Made by a program: the position numbers and the translations under genes. Below are positions 1 to 11,304 of a stretch of DNA of 64,000 nt, piece after piece. The DNA comes from Pseudoips prasinana. Lineage: Eukaryota; Arthropoda; Insecta; Lepidoptera; Nolidae. The notes beneath the pieces were generated by a model. That model did not search any database. It was not told the origin of the DNA and worked only from the letters and a program-made list of their open reading frames with translations. The DNA lies in assembly GCA_951640165.1 (NCBI GenBank), contig OX621248.1, forward strand, positions 372,001 to 436,000. Reading direction: 5' to 3'. The stretch's first letter is position 1; each line of letters starts with the position of its first letter.

Positions 1-49
1 GCTATAATTCAAAAAGTTAAACGCGGGTAATACCGCGGGGCACAGCTAG
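1..49 (+). mobile_element. Helitron 3' terminus (truncated by window edge)
   Basis: The window opens inside a Helitron. At 22-37 there is a GC stem-loop (CGCGGgtaataCCGCG), followed by a short spacer and CTAG at 46-49, then T. That is the canonical Helitron 3' end inserted between A and T. The same end closes the complete copy at 48407-48578, which confirms the family. No coding sequence is visible. Confidence 0.75.
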
Positions 50-71
50 TAAAATATAAAAGATAGAAAAT

Positions 72-180
72 AAAGGCTTTAAATGTTGTATTTTTTATAA
101 AAGGCAGGAAAAAAGGCTTTAAATGTTGTATTTTTATAAAATGCAGGAAAAAGGCTTTAGATATTGTATTTTTTATATAT
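72..180. repeat. ~40-bp tandem repeat, just under three copies
   Basis: The unit starts 'aaggctttaaatgttgtatt' and recurs at about 40-bp spacing with small indels in its T and A runs. The last copy is diverged and incomplete. It begins about 20 bp after the Helitron end. Confidence 0.75.
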
Positions 181-660
181 ATTCAATGAAAATGTGGGCC
201 ACTCGAATTATAGGCTGCTCCAGCCATTTTTTAATATTGAGCATCATCATAAAAATCACAAACTCTTCAGTTTTGCAGTAAATTTAAAGACGACATCCTT
301 GTTTACTCTAAAAATAATATAAACATATATATCCATCAAGACTACTGCAAGAAATACAAACGGAACGCTTTATACGTAACTTTTCAAAATGCTTTTTTGC
401 AAATAAGCATGCCAAATATTTATGTCATAACAGAAGACAATTCAAGCCGACCTCTGAAATATTCTTTAACCGCTGTTTTCAGTTCTACAGTACCAAAACC
501 AAAATTGAATATTTTTGACCCCAAAATACCTATTAAAATCTATACAGATGTTATTACTAAAGACACGGGAGCGGCATTGAAACGAAAAGAAAAAAACGGA
601 AAATAAGACAGTTACCTACTTTTCAGAAAAAAAGAGTGTGTGTACTTATGTAGACGCGTT
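181..660. other. No recognised feature
   Basis: AT-rich sequence. I see no coding sequence and no family seen elsewhere in the window. Confidence 0.4.
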
Positions 661-1190
661 AGAAGTTATACTTCTTAATATACAACTTGAACATAGTTAT
701 CAATTTTCATACCACCTAGAACTAACTTCAGGCTGTTATTTTTTTTACGATGCGCGCGCACGATGTGCGCGCATAAAAATTCATTCTCATACCACCTAGA
801 ACTAACTTCATGCCGTTAAATTTAGGTATCGGTGTGCGCGCGCATCGTAAAAATTCACTCTCATACCACCTAGAACTAACTTCATGCCGTTAAATTTAGG
901 TGTCGGTGTGCGCGAGCATCGTAAAAATTCACTCTCATACCACCTAGAACTAACTTCATGCCGTTAAATTTAGGTGTCGGTGTGCGCGCGTATCGTAAAA
1001 ATTCACTCTCATACCACCTAGAACTAACTTCATGCTGTTATTTTTACGATGCGCGCGCATCGTAAAAATTCCCTCTCATACCACCTAGAACTAACTTCAT
1101 GCCGTTAAATTTAGGTGTCGGTGTGCGCGCGCATCGTAAAAATTCACTCTCATCATTTTTCTCCATCGCGCCAAAAGAAGTATAACTTCA
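661..1190. mobile_element. Inverted-repeat element enclosing a minisatellite (MITE-like)
   Basis: A 16-bp motif AGAAGTTATACTTCTT (661-676) is matched at the other end by its reverse complement at 1175-1189. Between them lies the 74-bp minisatellite. Each end is itself nearly palindromic. This is the architecture of a non-autonomous DNA element with internal tandem repeats, but I cannot define a target-site duplication, so class and exact boundaries are uncertain. Confidence 0.5.
711..1154. repeat. 74-bp GC-rich minisatellite, about six units
   Basis: The phrase 'accacctagaactaacttca' recurs at 711, 791, 865, 939, 1013 and 1080 (spacings 80, 74, 74, 74, 67). Each unit carries an alternating purine-pyrimidine core such as TGTGCGCGCGCATCG, strongly contrasting with the AT-rich surroundings. 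At 1041-1068 two half-units abut to give a perfect 28-bp palindrome centred on GCGCGC. Confidence 0.9.
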
Positions 1191-3041
1191 AAAAATAACA
1201 GAAAATCAGTTAAGAGGTATGAACATCAAGGCTCGAACTGATTAAGAACTAGGTGAACTGACCTATTTTTTAACAAAATATAATTTTAAAATGAAATTAA
1301 TCTATAGGGAAATATTATTATATATATTTATTAACTTCCGTATGTTTTCCGTAAGTAATTAGCTCAGACTACTGTAAAAGCGAGTCAAATTGTTTCAACT
1401 TGCTCAAAGTTAATTAAATCGTTGGAGTAAAGAACGCTTCGCTGACCTGCAACCTGAAAACTGTTTGATAAAAATACACACTAAATTTCATTAGCATAAT
1501 GCAACCAGCGATGTTTATCTATTCTTTTCAATTTATTCCCATTAAAATTAATTTAAAATTCAGGCGACAACTTAAAAAATAAAGAGCAAGTTGGAGTGGT
1601 GGAAAATTTCCATGCTAGGTATTTTCCGGGTTGACGTGTCGTCGATTGTTTAAATATTCATTAAACTAGTGTCGCGTTCGACAGGAGCGCTCAAGTATCA
1701 GGCATCAGGGTTGGAGCATCAGAGTGCAGCCGAGTGCTGCCGAGTGTTGCCGAGTGCCACCGAACATTGGCGAACAAGCGCGTTCGCTGTTTACACACTA
1801 TACTTGACGCTACATCCATTAGCCACAGTAACAAGCGCGAACTCGATCCGGTATAACTATGCGTTTGTTTACAATACACTGTCGAATTTACATACGGATT
1901 TGTAACTGTGGGTGGAACCATTACATGTATTGTGTTGCTACTTGAACACCGACGCGTCGTTATTTATTCATTGAACGGGTGGAAATCGCATTTTATCTAA
2001 AAATATTCGTGGCGCCTTGAAGGCCTACGTAGATATGACGTAACGTGCATTATCTAAAATTCATTTGCAATGTGATGAAACGGTCAGCCGGAGGTTACAA
2101 AGGCGAGATTGCCGCCCAGTGCGCCATTTCTTTTGATATCATAAAATAAATGTAGGTAATATCAGCAAAATAGAAATTGCTCGCTACAGCTGTGTCAGTT
2201 GTATAATACAACGACCTAAGTATTTCGTTGTTACTATTACGGTATACTGGAGTTTGCAATATTACGGTTTGAATCGAAGCAGTATTGTATCAACGTAAAT
2301 ACATTCTGTATTCAATATTATAGTATTTATAAGAGGATAATATAACTCAAAAAAGTTGTTTCGCCGTTCATTAAAACCGCCTTGGGTTCACAATAGCCAT
2401 CGTTATAAATATTAATAATATGTAGTCATATTAATGTAAAATGTCTTAAAATAAAGAGAATCACAGGATATAATAAAGAATGAATATAAAAATAATCAAC
2501 TTCCTTTTATCCTTCTTTCCTTTCTGAAAGAAAAATATTCTGGGTTTCAAAAATAAAGATAATTAGATACTCTTTATTATACACCAAAATAATAACAAAT
2601 TAATACATTCAAAACCTTAAAAGTATACAATGGGCGGTTTTATCACAAAATGTGATCTCTACCAGACAACCGAAGCAAAGATCGGAGAATGGAGATTTTG
2701 AGAGGGGCAGCTGTTGGTGTACAGATATATTATATAAATATATTACTAATAATATACAAATATTTATCTATAGTATTATAATGTTCTTCTCACCATTAAA
2801 GGCAGCATATTCCACAACCGAACAAAATCAACCCAAAAGTTTGAAGCAACCAACAATGTCACCCCTTTTATTTACAGACTTAGGCAAGATGACCTTATTT
2901 TTTAGTATCTTACATATATACGTTTTTACTTCAGTAAAAAGTATATATCTGTAACCTGTTGCATTGAATGACAGGTTGGTAAATGATAAATATATATGAA
3001 ACCGCAGATTCACTTCTTCTTTTATCGTTAGCATAAAAAAG
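1191..3041. other. No recognised gene; short decamer repeat
   Basis: Mostly AT-rich. A slightly GC-rich patch at 1665-1815 holds three to four imperfect 10-bp repeats (GCCGAGTGCT type, 1727-1766). Open frames here are short, overlap on both strands and show no motif. Confidence 0.4.
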
Positions 3042-3286
3042 CGGCCAAGTGCATAAACAATTTTGAGTTTCAGTTCTAAATACCCAAATTTATTGTTTTT
3101 TTTTTAATATTTTTGTGTCAAAAATCTTAATGCGGTTCACAGAATACATCTACTTACCAAGTTTCAACAATATAGCTCTTATAGTTTCGGAAAAAAGTGG
3201 CTGTGACATACGGACGGACAGACAGACAGACATGACGAATCTATAAGGGTTCTATTTTTGCCATTTGGCTACGGCACCCTAAAAAA
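3042..3286 (+). repeat. Repeat R-A, internally deleted copy
   Basis: It starts with CGGCCAAGTGC and ends with the R-A tail: 'gcggttcacagaatacatct', then (GACA)n at 3216-3230, then 'ccatttggctacgg' and 'ccctaaaaa'. Compared with the full copy at 11690-12287, about 350 bp of the middle is missing while both ends are kept. It ends about 35 bp from the splice donor of the candidate exon. Confidence 0.8.
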
Positions 3287-3321
3287 CACATGGAATAAGC
3301 AATGAAAGAGAAGCGACGTAC

Positions 3322-3394
3322 CTTTGATGAGATGCGCGGCAAGCACGATCGCGGCGGTGAACACGTGCAGGCGCCACGTGCACGCGCACATCAT
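3322..3394 (-). CDS. Candidate first coding exon with signal peptide
   Basis: On the minus strand a GC-rich block is bounded by an acceptor (TTGTTGCAG, exon start 3413) and a donor (AAAG/GTACGT, exon end 3322). The first ATG is at 3394, directly followed by a second ATG. The frame reads MMCACTWRLHVF, then the hydrophobic stretch TAAIVLAAHLIK, and leaves one base for the next codon (phase 1). A charged start followed by a hydrophobic core is what a signal peptide looks like, so the product is probably secreted or membrane-anchored. 3395-3413 would be 5' UTR, so at least one untranslated exon must lie at higher coordinates. No continuation is visible at 1-3321, so the next exon is outside the window. 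A short signal-peptide exon beside very large introns is common in insect immunoglobulin-superfamily adhesion genes, but nothing here identifies the family. The acceptor polypyrimidine tract is weak. Confidence 0.5.
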
Positions 3395-3413
3395 GCGCAC
3401 GCCAGCACACGCT

Positions 3414-3981
3414 CTGCAACAATTATTTCGCATCAATTACATTTCAAAGAATACTAACTTACTGCTCGGGGGCTTTTCTTGCGTTAACTCTTGAGGATTC
3501 TTTTTTAAATTCTGAATAGAAGGTACTTTATGTTTTTTTTTTTTGAGTTTTTGACAACGGGAGTGTAAAATTTTGTAAGATTATGTTCATTTCATCTATT
3601 TATTGCTAACAATAGTTACAAGTCACACATTCGCAGGTATTCAATTTAGGTCCCACTTTTAAAACTATAGCGTATGTTTTGTCAGTAACTACTTTGAGTA
3701 GAATTAAGTGAGACAAGACAATGATTAAATACATAGTTTTTTAGGTATAACAAAAATAATAAATCATTTATTACAGGCGACCATGCCTACTAGACTGAAT
3801 TAAAAGAAGGTTTCTAAAATCCATAATTTATTTATTTATTTAAGGATCTCCAACAAAGAATAAACACGATACATTCCATAAAATAGTGCATGCAAAAAGA
3901 TAGTGAGCAGTGTTCTTCTTCACTTATAGGAAACCACAGCTTGCGTCAATTAGCTTATAAGTAAACTAATACACACTTATT
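3414..3981. other. No recognised feature (intron side of the exon)
   Basis: AT-rich sequence directly upstream of the candidate acceptor. I see no second exon or known repeat. Confidence 0.35.
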
Positions 3982-4045
3982 TATACACTAATAAAATATA
4001 CACATTATATTTTATTAGTGTATAAATATACACTAATAAAATATA
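3982..4045. repeat. 19-bp unit in alternating orientation, three copies
   Basis: TATACACTAATAAAATATA occurs at 3982-4000, its exact reverse complement at 4006-4024, and the forward form again at 4027-4045. Spacers are 5 and 2 bases. All three copies are identical, so the arrangement can form alternative hairpins and probably arose by fold-back copying. Confidence 0.9.
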
Positions 4046-4931
4046 ATCATGTGAGATACTAAATAAATTTACAAGAATGCCTACTAGATAATAATAACAT
4101 TATATAAATTTGAATAAAATATTTGTAATAAATAATTAAATCAAACGCTGAAACACCGTTTAAATGTCGTCTTGGTAGGGGGTGTACTTACGTATAAAAC
4201 TTCGACCCTTCAGAATTTTTTGTACCAACTTGATATCTTATTATCCAAAAGCTTAACTTATACGTATTAGTTACGTAATTTTGGCAGGTAAGCTAATTTT
4301 GTTGACTCATTTCCTTTCTATTCTGTACACTATCTTCTACTGCATTAACATTACTTGTTTATTTTGCAGAATTGAAAATTATTTGACGCAATAATGTGTA
4401 GTTATTATTATTAACTATATAGAAAATCTTACCAAGATCCACCTTTCATTTCTTAAAAGATCTGTCATTGATAAAATTGTATATAAAAACGAGATGTTAT
4501 AATTTTGAATATTAAATTGAGATTAAATGTGTGATAAGCCAACTTATTCAAAATGTGATTGGTCGAATATATCATAAACTATTTTCGCATACATCTATAT
4601 GCCAACGTGAGCTCTCATTGTTCAGATCAAATAGCGGGCTTGCACTTGCTCGGTTTCCTGTTACACATTTCCGTCCCTTTTCTAAACTCCCTCCCATACA
4701 AATATCTAGCTACAAATCATAAAGTTAACTCCACTTTCGGGTAAAACCTTAACAAGTAATTTATTCACGGATTTCATTTTATAACCTAGTGGGCAGCAAT
4801 AAATTTTATACCACGATTTTATCATGATAGCGGTAAAACGCAAAACGTATCTTGATATCCGTATACGGATATGTAGAAACTATAAGGACTCCTTGAGAGC
4901 AGAGTCGCTTCCTAAATTGGTTACTCCGCAC
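4046..4931. other. No recognised feature
   Basis: AT-rich. Two overlapping frames at 4531-4744 lack any motif and probably reflect chance. Confidence 0.35.
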
Positions 4932-6003
4932 GTTTTTTTTTTTTTATTTAATATGATGGCAAACGAGCAAGTGGGTCACCTGATGGTAAGTGATCACCGC
5001 CGCCCATAGACACTCGCAACACCTGAGGAGCTCCAAGTGCGTTGCCGGCCTTTAAGAACAGAATAGGCTCGATTCTTGAAGGTTGCCATGTCATACCAGA
5101 TCGGAAAAACCTCCGCAGCTAATTGATTACACAGAGCGGTAGTGCGTGGCAAAAAGTTTCTTGTATAACGTACAGTGGTAGATGACCAGGTGATAAGGAT
5201 GAAATTTCCACTTTTGGCGAGAGGGTCTGTGGCGGAATGTGGCGGCAGGTATAAGCTCGAACAATTCCTCTGAACACTCCCCGTGATAAATGCGGTAGAG
5301 GACATATAGAGATGCCACGTCTCTGCGCAGGGTAAGAGGATCAAGCTAAATAGTGGGACTCCCGTCGTCAACGACCATTCGAGCTGCACGATGTTGTATG
5401 CGATCAACAGGAAGAAGTTGATACTGTGGTGCCCCGGCCCAGAGATGGCAGCAATATTCCATATGCGGCCGTACTTGTGCTTTATATAATTGGAGGCGAT
5501 GGGCCCATGTAAAGTATCGCCTAGCTCTGCGATGGACACCCAGCATTTTGGAGGCCAATTTGGCCTTGTCTTCCAGATGAATGCGAAATTTGACGTCACT
5601 CTCGATGTCGACGCCGAGAATCCCTACTTTCGGCCTGATATCCAGGGGTGTGCCCTGAAATTGAGGGGGTATGGCAATGGGAGCTTTTTTGGCAGTAAAC
5701 GCGCAAGCTTGTGTCTTTAGGGTGTTGTATTGAACTAGGTTGATATGCCCCCAGTTTGAGACTTGTTGAAGTGTTGTCTCAATTTTAGACACAAGCTCCG
5801 ACTCTCAATGACATGTGCCCGAGAAATATTGCAGTGGCCAAAGTAAGAGGCATCCACCGTACTGTCATCTGCATAGCAATGAATGTCATGGAATTGTAAC
5901 ATATCATTGATGTGCAGAAGAAACAGGGTTGGTGAAAGCACACAGCCTTGTGGGACACCAGCGTTCACGGGCTTGGAGTTTGAGCATGTACCGTCGACAA
6001 CGT
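4932..6003 (-). mobile_element. 5'-truncated LINE (non-LTR retrotransposon)
   Basis: A poly(A) tail (poly(T) on the plus strand, 4932-4945) follows the 3' UTR, whose 'cttaccatcaggtgacccac' is a widespread lepidopteran LINE ending. Coding sequence runs on the minus strand up to about 6003, where it stops abruptly: the usual 5' truncation of target-primed insertion. A shorter decayed copy of the same 3' end lies at 39733-39965. Confidence 0.85.
4994..6003 (-). pseudogene. Reverse transcriptase, C-terminal half, frameshifted
   Basis: Reading down the minus strand, the first frame holds the RT palm: GVPQGCVLSPTLF, then YADD at 5864-5875 with both catalytic aspartates kept. The next frame (about 5792-5346) holds the post-palm region (KVGILGVDIES, then 'RPHMEYCCHLWAGAP'). 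A third frame (about 5430-4994) holds the C-terminal motif 'NFLPRTTALCNQL' and ends in LKGRQR. These are the usual landmarks of the Jockey/CR1/R1 group. Because the three blocks lie in three frames, at least two frameshifts have accumulated and the copy cannot make a working protein. The N-terminal endonuclease and the first RT motifs are absent through truncation. The exact clade is not resolvable by eye. Confidence 0.85.
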
Positions 6004-6156
6004 ACTTATGTACAATTGTAGATTTCTAATAATAACAGTTTATACAACAACCTGCTGATACTTTCAGTAATGTCTGTAGATGACAGTTGATACATGGGTA
6101 AATACATATGTACAGGCCACTGAAACTATTGTCTTAATATAAGTCAATCAATAATA

Positions 6157-6285
6157 TCCTGGGACATTATTCACACATGGCCATCTGATCCCCAACTAAG
6201 CAAAGCCTGTACTATGGAAACCAGATAACTGATATACTATTTTTCTTTTGTAAATACATACTTATATAGATAATTGACAGTGTCT
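6157..6285 (-). repeat. SINE-3, tail part
   Basis: It shares 'cctgggacattattcacaca', 'ccatctgatc', 'accagataactgatatacta' and 'tacttatatagataatt' with the copies at 27866-28046 and 37170-37656. The tRNA-like head is missing. Confidence 0.7.
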
Positions 6286-6484
6286 AACTAAAAACTTAAT
6301 TGCTAAATTTCAATAAATTTATGTATTTTAATTTGATGCAATTAATTAACCCTATTCATTATTATTTGCTACGACTGAGTCGAATACTTCTCATTGGCAT
6401 GAGTAAACCGGTCAGTCTGATATTATGATTAAATTTTAATGTTAGATTATTAGAAATGTTATTTCTAAATGATTTCAAACACGC

Positions 6485-6610
6485 CGCATATCTAAGTATC
6501 CATGTGTATCTAAAAATAAATATGTATAGTTAACTAAATTACTGCAAACAGGTTCTGACTATTTAAAAACATTTGTTTTAAAGTCAACGTGAATAATAGC
6601 CTTTTTGATC
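6485..6610 (+). repeat. Repeat R-D, partial copy
   Basis: It contains 'gtgtatctaaaaataa', 'ttactgcaaacaggttctga' and 'aaagtcaacgtgaataa', aligning with the end of the longer copy at 34490-34945 and with the inverted copy at 26337-26725. Confidence 0.55.
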
Positions 6611-6930
6611 TACTGTAAGTAATTAATGTTAGATTGCCATGTAATGTGTTAAGATATATCTTTGTCGTGTCATCTAAATTATAACCAGATTTAGTGTAAA
6701 TAAACGACATTGAATTATAACAACAACATATTATAACAACGTATAAATAAATTCAAAACCCATTTAGTTCTTAGCACTATTTATTTCGAATACGAAACTC
6801 AAGCAGACACAAATATTCTTATTAAATAAAATCCCAGCGCTTGAAAAAATGGCCCGTTTCTATGATGAGTGTTGTAAAAACTATGGAACTTTTATCTTAT
6901 TAATGTTCTAAATAGACGATAGTATCATCG
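6611..6930. other. No recognised feature
   Basis: AT-rich sequence without coding or repeat signals that I can name. Confidence 0.35.
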
Positions 6931-7170
6931 ACATCATCATATCAGCCGAAGGATGCTCTCTGCTGGACAAAGGCCGCCCTCAAAGATCTCCACAATTGCC
7001 TGTCTTGCGCTATCCGCATCCAGCGACTTCCAGCTACCCTCATAAGACCATCGTGTACCACGCTGTGTCTTCCAGTTCGTGGTCGCCACTCAAGAACCTT
7101 TCTGATCCGGCGGCCGTCGGCTCTACGGGATATGTGCCCTGCCCACTGCCACTTCAGCTTGGAAATTCTT
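6931..7170 (-). mobile_element. LINE-A 3' end, decayed
   Basis: Begins with an (ATC)n-like tail and 'atatcagccgaagga', then the LINE-A C-terminal coding region in reverse (compare 13684-13992). Several substitutions and small gaps break the frame. 5' truncated near 7170. Confidence 0.75.
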
Positions 7171-8169
7171 ATTATGTAACAAATAATTTGGAATGTATAC
7201 GTAATTGTCGTCGATTTCTATCAAAACACGCGTGTGAAGACGCGAGGAATTATTTAAGCTGTGGATATCCATTGTCTTATCTATTTAAAAAATCAGACGT
7301 TCTGTTTCGACATGCGTCGTTTCGATCCGCATTCAGTTACGAGGTTACTTAATAAATAGTGTGTATTTACACAATGATCACAAACCTATTTACGAGCGTA
7401 GTATGTTTTCGTAGCAACGTACGAATATTCCGCGTAGCATTGCTACGGCATACTAATGACAGACGTCTTTGTGTATATAACATATTTTGTCCGTGGTGTG
7501 TGCTGCTTCGTGTCTGCACACACATTTGGGTTTTATTATTTCCTGTTGAATTACACTGCCATGTTATAATTGAACAAGATCCAATCAAGATATGATGGCG
7601 TATTTGAAAGAGTACTATTCTAATACGAATGCAGGTAAAGCTCAAAAATGGAATATAAATACCTTTTAAATGTATCAGCTTTATTTCACATAAGTAGGGC
7701 TTTATTCGTGGCGCGAACGGTAATATTAAAAGGAATTTTGAATGCGGACGTCGAACGCCAATCATAATTTATTAGAGTTCGGCTATTTTCTGACTGCTAC
7801 GGAGTATTGCAGGTCTACTGAATATTATTATATTATTTTTATATTATAAAGGAGAAAAAAGTGCCGATACTGTATTTTGACATGGACAAGAGAGGATTCC
7901 AATACTTCCTTCAAATGCCAATTCCTTCCATTTCAGTGCCTCGACACGTAGAGTACACGATAGTATATTAATATAGGCAAAATACATATTAAGTGTCTTA
8001 AAATATCTGGAAAATATTATAGCTTAGTAAAATTCAGATGTCATGTTTTGACAATAATATACATTTTGAATAAAAAATAATTTGATCTGTAAACTGACTT
8101 CATAAAGGAGGGAGACGTAGTATGCGAGTTGTTAAAGAACGATTGGATTATCAAATCTCCGAATATGTG

Positions 8170-8172
<3 letters not shown>
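7171..8172. other. No recognised feature
   Basis: Short open frames on both strands, none with a motif. Nothing here recurs elsewhere in the window. Confidence 0.35.

Positions 8173-8238
<66 letters not shown>
8173..8238. repeat. (TA)n microsatellite, about 66 bp
   Basis: An uninterrupted TA run. The Tyr-Ile repeat frame across it is an artefact. Confidence 0.97.
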
Positions 8239-8241
<3 letters not shown>

Positions 8242-8621
8242 CAATTCAATTTAATATATATCATATGATCAAAATTCATACTTTTAATAGTATTCTCAAG
8301 CTATTAATCTTATTAGTTAGATAAATCATCTGTAGAGTATGTTCACTTAAGTAGGTGCCGCTTAAGCGCCGCACGTGTGAGGCGCTGGTGACTCGTTAAC
8401 TTAAGATGCTGAGTGCCTAAACGTGGCTTAATGTCTTCCAAAGCTATCAGTGTGACGTCACTTTAGGAAAGCAAATATTCTGTGTAGCAGTAGATATATA
8501 ATACAAAGTTAAGCTCCGCGTACAAAGCAAAAACGTTGAGGTTAAATACACTGTATTCATCGTTATATCACTTCTGATAGGATTCAATAAATAATAATAA
8601 ATATGTTAGGACTACTAGCAC
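8239..8621. other. No recognised feature
   Basis: AT-rich flank of the TA tract with a few CpG-containing stretches (8350-8420). No gene seen. Confidence 0.35.
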
Positions 8622-8800
8622 TCTACCATCTCATTCCAAACTAGGTAGAGCCAGTTCTATGGCAACTAGATAACTGATAAACATTCTTACATATTTCTAA
8701 ATACATACATGAATTATACCCAGACACGGAACAAATAACCATCCTCATCACGTAAAGATTTGTCCTGGGTGAGGATTGAAAGCACCACCTCTAACTTACC
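8622..8800 (-). repeat. SINE-3 copy, diverged
   Basis: Runs from 'accatctcattccaaactag' through 'gataactgataaac' to 'gtcctgggtgaggattgaaa', which is the reverse of the SINE-3 tail, body and decayed B-box region. Confidence 0.7.
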
Positions 8801-9699
8801 AGTTAAATTACAATTTGTCAGGCCTGTTAACAATTTCAATTTTAAAGATCATTCCAGCCTCAATTATTTTACGTTATTTTTCTACTTCAATGGCTGTGTT
8901 ACATGCCTGTGCTTCAATCTCTCCCCGGTTGTTCTGGATTGCGAACCCATCGAAAATTATAATAGTGTGATAATTATATACAAAGATTATAATAGTGAGG
9001 AAATAGAGCACTTTAATTGATTTTGTGCATTGTTGTTGGCTGATCTTCGTTGAGATTGGCCGTGATTCATTCAGGAACACTATTGTTATTATTAATAATA
9101 GAAATAGTAACCAAAAATATTAAATATAGTATTTATATAATGTCTCGATTAATTAAATATAATAGGTGTGTGACATGTGTAATAAGCGTAGATATAAGCG
9201 TACATCAAAGAAGAGGAATGTCGTCGTGCCATAGGTTTAAATTGTCTAAGTTATGTTACGAGCTAATTACATGTTTAGTTCGCTGTGTACAAACTAACTT
9301 TTAAGGAATCCAATTAGCTTCCTCTTCTGAGTACGCAAAGCAATATAAACGAAATACTAACGAAGTGGCTCTTAAATGTTTGTACAGTTTGTAAGTCAAA
9401 TTAATAGAATTATAATTTAAACTACTTAATGTATTTCCTAAACTTCATAGTCCCGTGAAGCATTTTCAACCTGCTAGCCTAATTGTAAACGCCGTGGTGT
9501 AAAGAGGTGAATTGAGAATCTCCTCATTTTCTTGAAATATGCATTTTTAACTAAAGTTGATGCTACCTCGCTGGATATGCATTGACAGCGTCTTTGATAC
9601 ATAGGGATGAGTAAGTGTAGTGTCTGTTTATTACCCCGCGAGTAAGTTTTTGCAAGCAAGGCTTTTGTAGTGATGCACGTTGCACGTTTTTTTTCTTTT
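8801..9699. other. No recognised feature
   Basis: AT-rich. Overlapping frames at 8760-9304 have no recognisable domain. Confidence 0.35.
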
Positions 9700-9880
9700 T
9701 ATCATCTAGGCTGCCCAGTAGGTCTCTGACATAGCGTATCGACTGTTATCTAATTACCGGAACCTACAAGTTAACGTGCCCTCCGAAGCACGGAGAAAGT
9801 TAGAAATTAAACCATTTTGACGATCAGTCTGTGGACCTCGCTGATAACTTAAGGACCAGTGAGTCCACTACACTATGAGG
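9700..9880 (+). repeat. Repeat R-E, diverged copy
   Basis: Shares 'gttaacgtgccctccgaagc', 'attaaaccattttg' and the ending 'aaggaccagtga' with the better copies at 58195-58440 and 63740-63978. Confidence 0.7.
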
Positions 9881-10544
9881 GCTCAAAGTTTCACGTTAAT
9901 CCCGCTTGTTAGGGTTATAAGGAGCACGGTTCTAAATTTTGTGTTATAAACATATAAATGATTGATTTTAGCAAATATGAAATGTATGATAAATTTAAGA
10001 CCGGAAAATATTTGGTAATTATAAAATAGACTACACATAAAACAAAAGTTAGAATTGAGTAGAAATGCGATGATTTTTATCGAAAAACACTTTTTAATTA
10101 TTGTTTTTTGGTAACAATTTTGTTTTTTTTTTTTCATTTATAGTTGTTGTAAATCTAAAACTAGTTCCTATTATTTACTAAACACGTGCAAAAAATTCAA
10201 CATTTTGGTTGTTGCCCCTTAAGTATTTACGTTTACATGGATGTGTTTGTCGGAGCGAGTATGAAAAGAGGGGTTTAAAAAGTTGTCGAGTTTCCCAACT
10301 CCAGCGTGATAGACGTTAGCTAGCAATTAAAGCTGAAACTGGAGTATCAACTTTAATTGCCTTAAATTTATTCATTTTATGGAATTAAATAAAGTTTCAA
10401 TTAGTTGAGAGGAGAGTTGTTGTTGTTGAATAGGTTGGAGACATTTCTAAGAGGCATTTGCCTGTGGTACATTCCTACAGCCATTTTGTTACCCTACAAA
10501 AACATAGGCCTCGCCCGGCTGGGAAATTTTAGATTTACCCTATT
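9881..10544. other. No recognised gene; small inverted repeat
   Basis: AT-rich. At about 10324-10361 a short hairpin pairs GCAATTAAAGCTGA with TCAACTTTAATTGC (one mismatch). Nothing else stands out. Confidence 0.35.
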
Positions 10545-10935
10545 TATTTTAAGTATATTATTCACCACTGCGACTCCTGTGATTCAGGATCTGCTATGGC
10601 ACACAATGAAATTACACTGAGTGGTGTTGCTCAGCAACACACGCAGCTTTATCGTCTTGGACCCCCCTACACTTAATCAGAGATAAACTAAGAGGAGTAA
10701 GAAAAACGTAGTTCCACTTCCCTCCAGACCAAAGCGGGAGACAGAATGATATAACGAGACTATAGCTTCATAAAACGACAAAATTGCAACTAGACAAGCC
10801 AACTGCATAAAGTGGGTATAGTTTAAGGGTCCTGTAAAGTGAGCTGTTATTCTTTTTTCCAATAGTTGGTTTGGTAAAGGCGGTTAAACGCACGGAAGTT
10901 GTTCCTTGTGGCTACAAGATCTGTGTAATTTACCT
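10545..10935 (-). repeat. Repeat R-F, reverse copy
   Basis: Reverse complement of 55545-55935. Shared blocks include 'gactcctgtgattcaggatc', 'caaagcgggagacagaatga', 'cgagactatagcttcataaa' and 'ttaaacgcacg'. A third fragment is at 14690-14770. I cannot assign a class. Confidence 0.7.
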
Positions 10936-11304
10936 CTCCAGTTAAAACGTGATCTAGTATTGACAAAAATGTAGAAGGGCATGCACATCACATTAAGTTT
11001 CCCACAAACTCAACTTATCCCTTATAAAGGTACTTTCCACTTCAGTTTGACAAGAAATCTGAAATGTAAAATACTTAGGTTTCGGAATAGGTGATACCAT
11101 CGATTTTTAACATTCTTTTGATTTCAGTTACTAATAATAATTTGTGGAATACATCTGTAATATCACGCCGCTATCTTTTTATCATTGATATTTTTTAAGT
11201 AAACCAATTAAGTTGAAATATTAGTTTAACATTATAACTTTATCTCAATAAACTCAGTTCAGAAGAACTCGCTACCCGCATATAGCTGCTTCGAAAAGCC
11301 GCCA
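10936..11304. other. No recognised feature
   Basis: AT-rich sequence, nothing recognised. Confidence 0.3.

Noticed and set aside
711..1154. CRISPR array
   Set aside because: Direct tandem units without unique spacers, in a eukaryotic repeat context.
4994..5720. Overlapping long frames on both strands beside the RT frames
   Set aside because: They are other-frame readings of the LINE. Only the three minus-strand segments with RT motifs are meaningful.
8041..8244. Tyr-Ile repeat open frame
   Set aside because: Produced by the (TA)n microsatellite.
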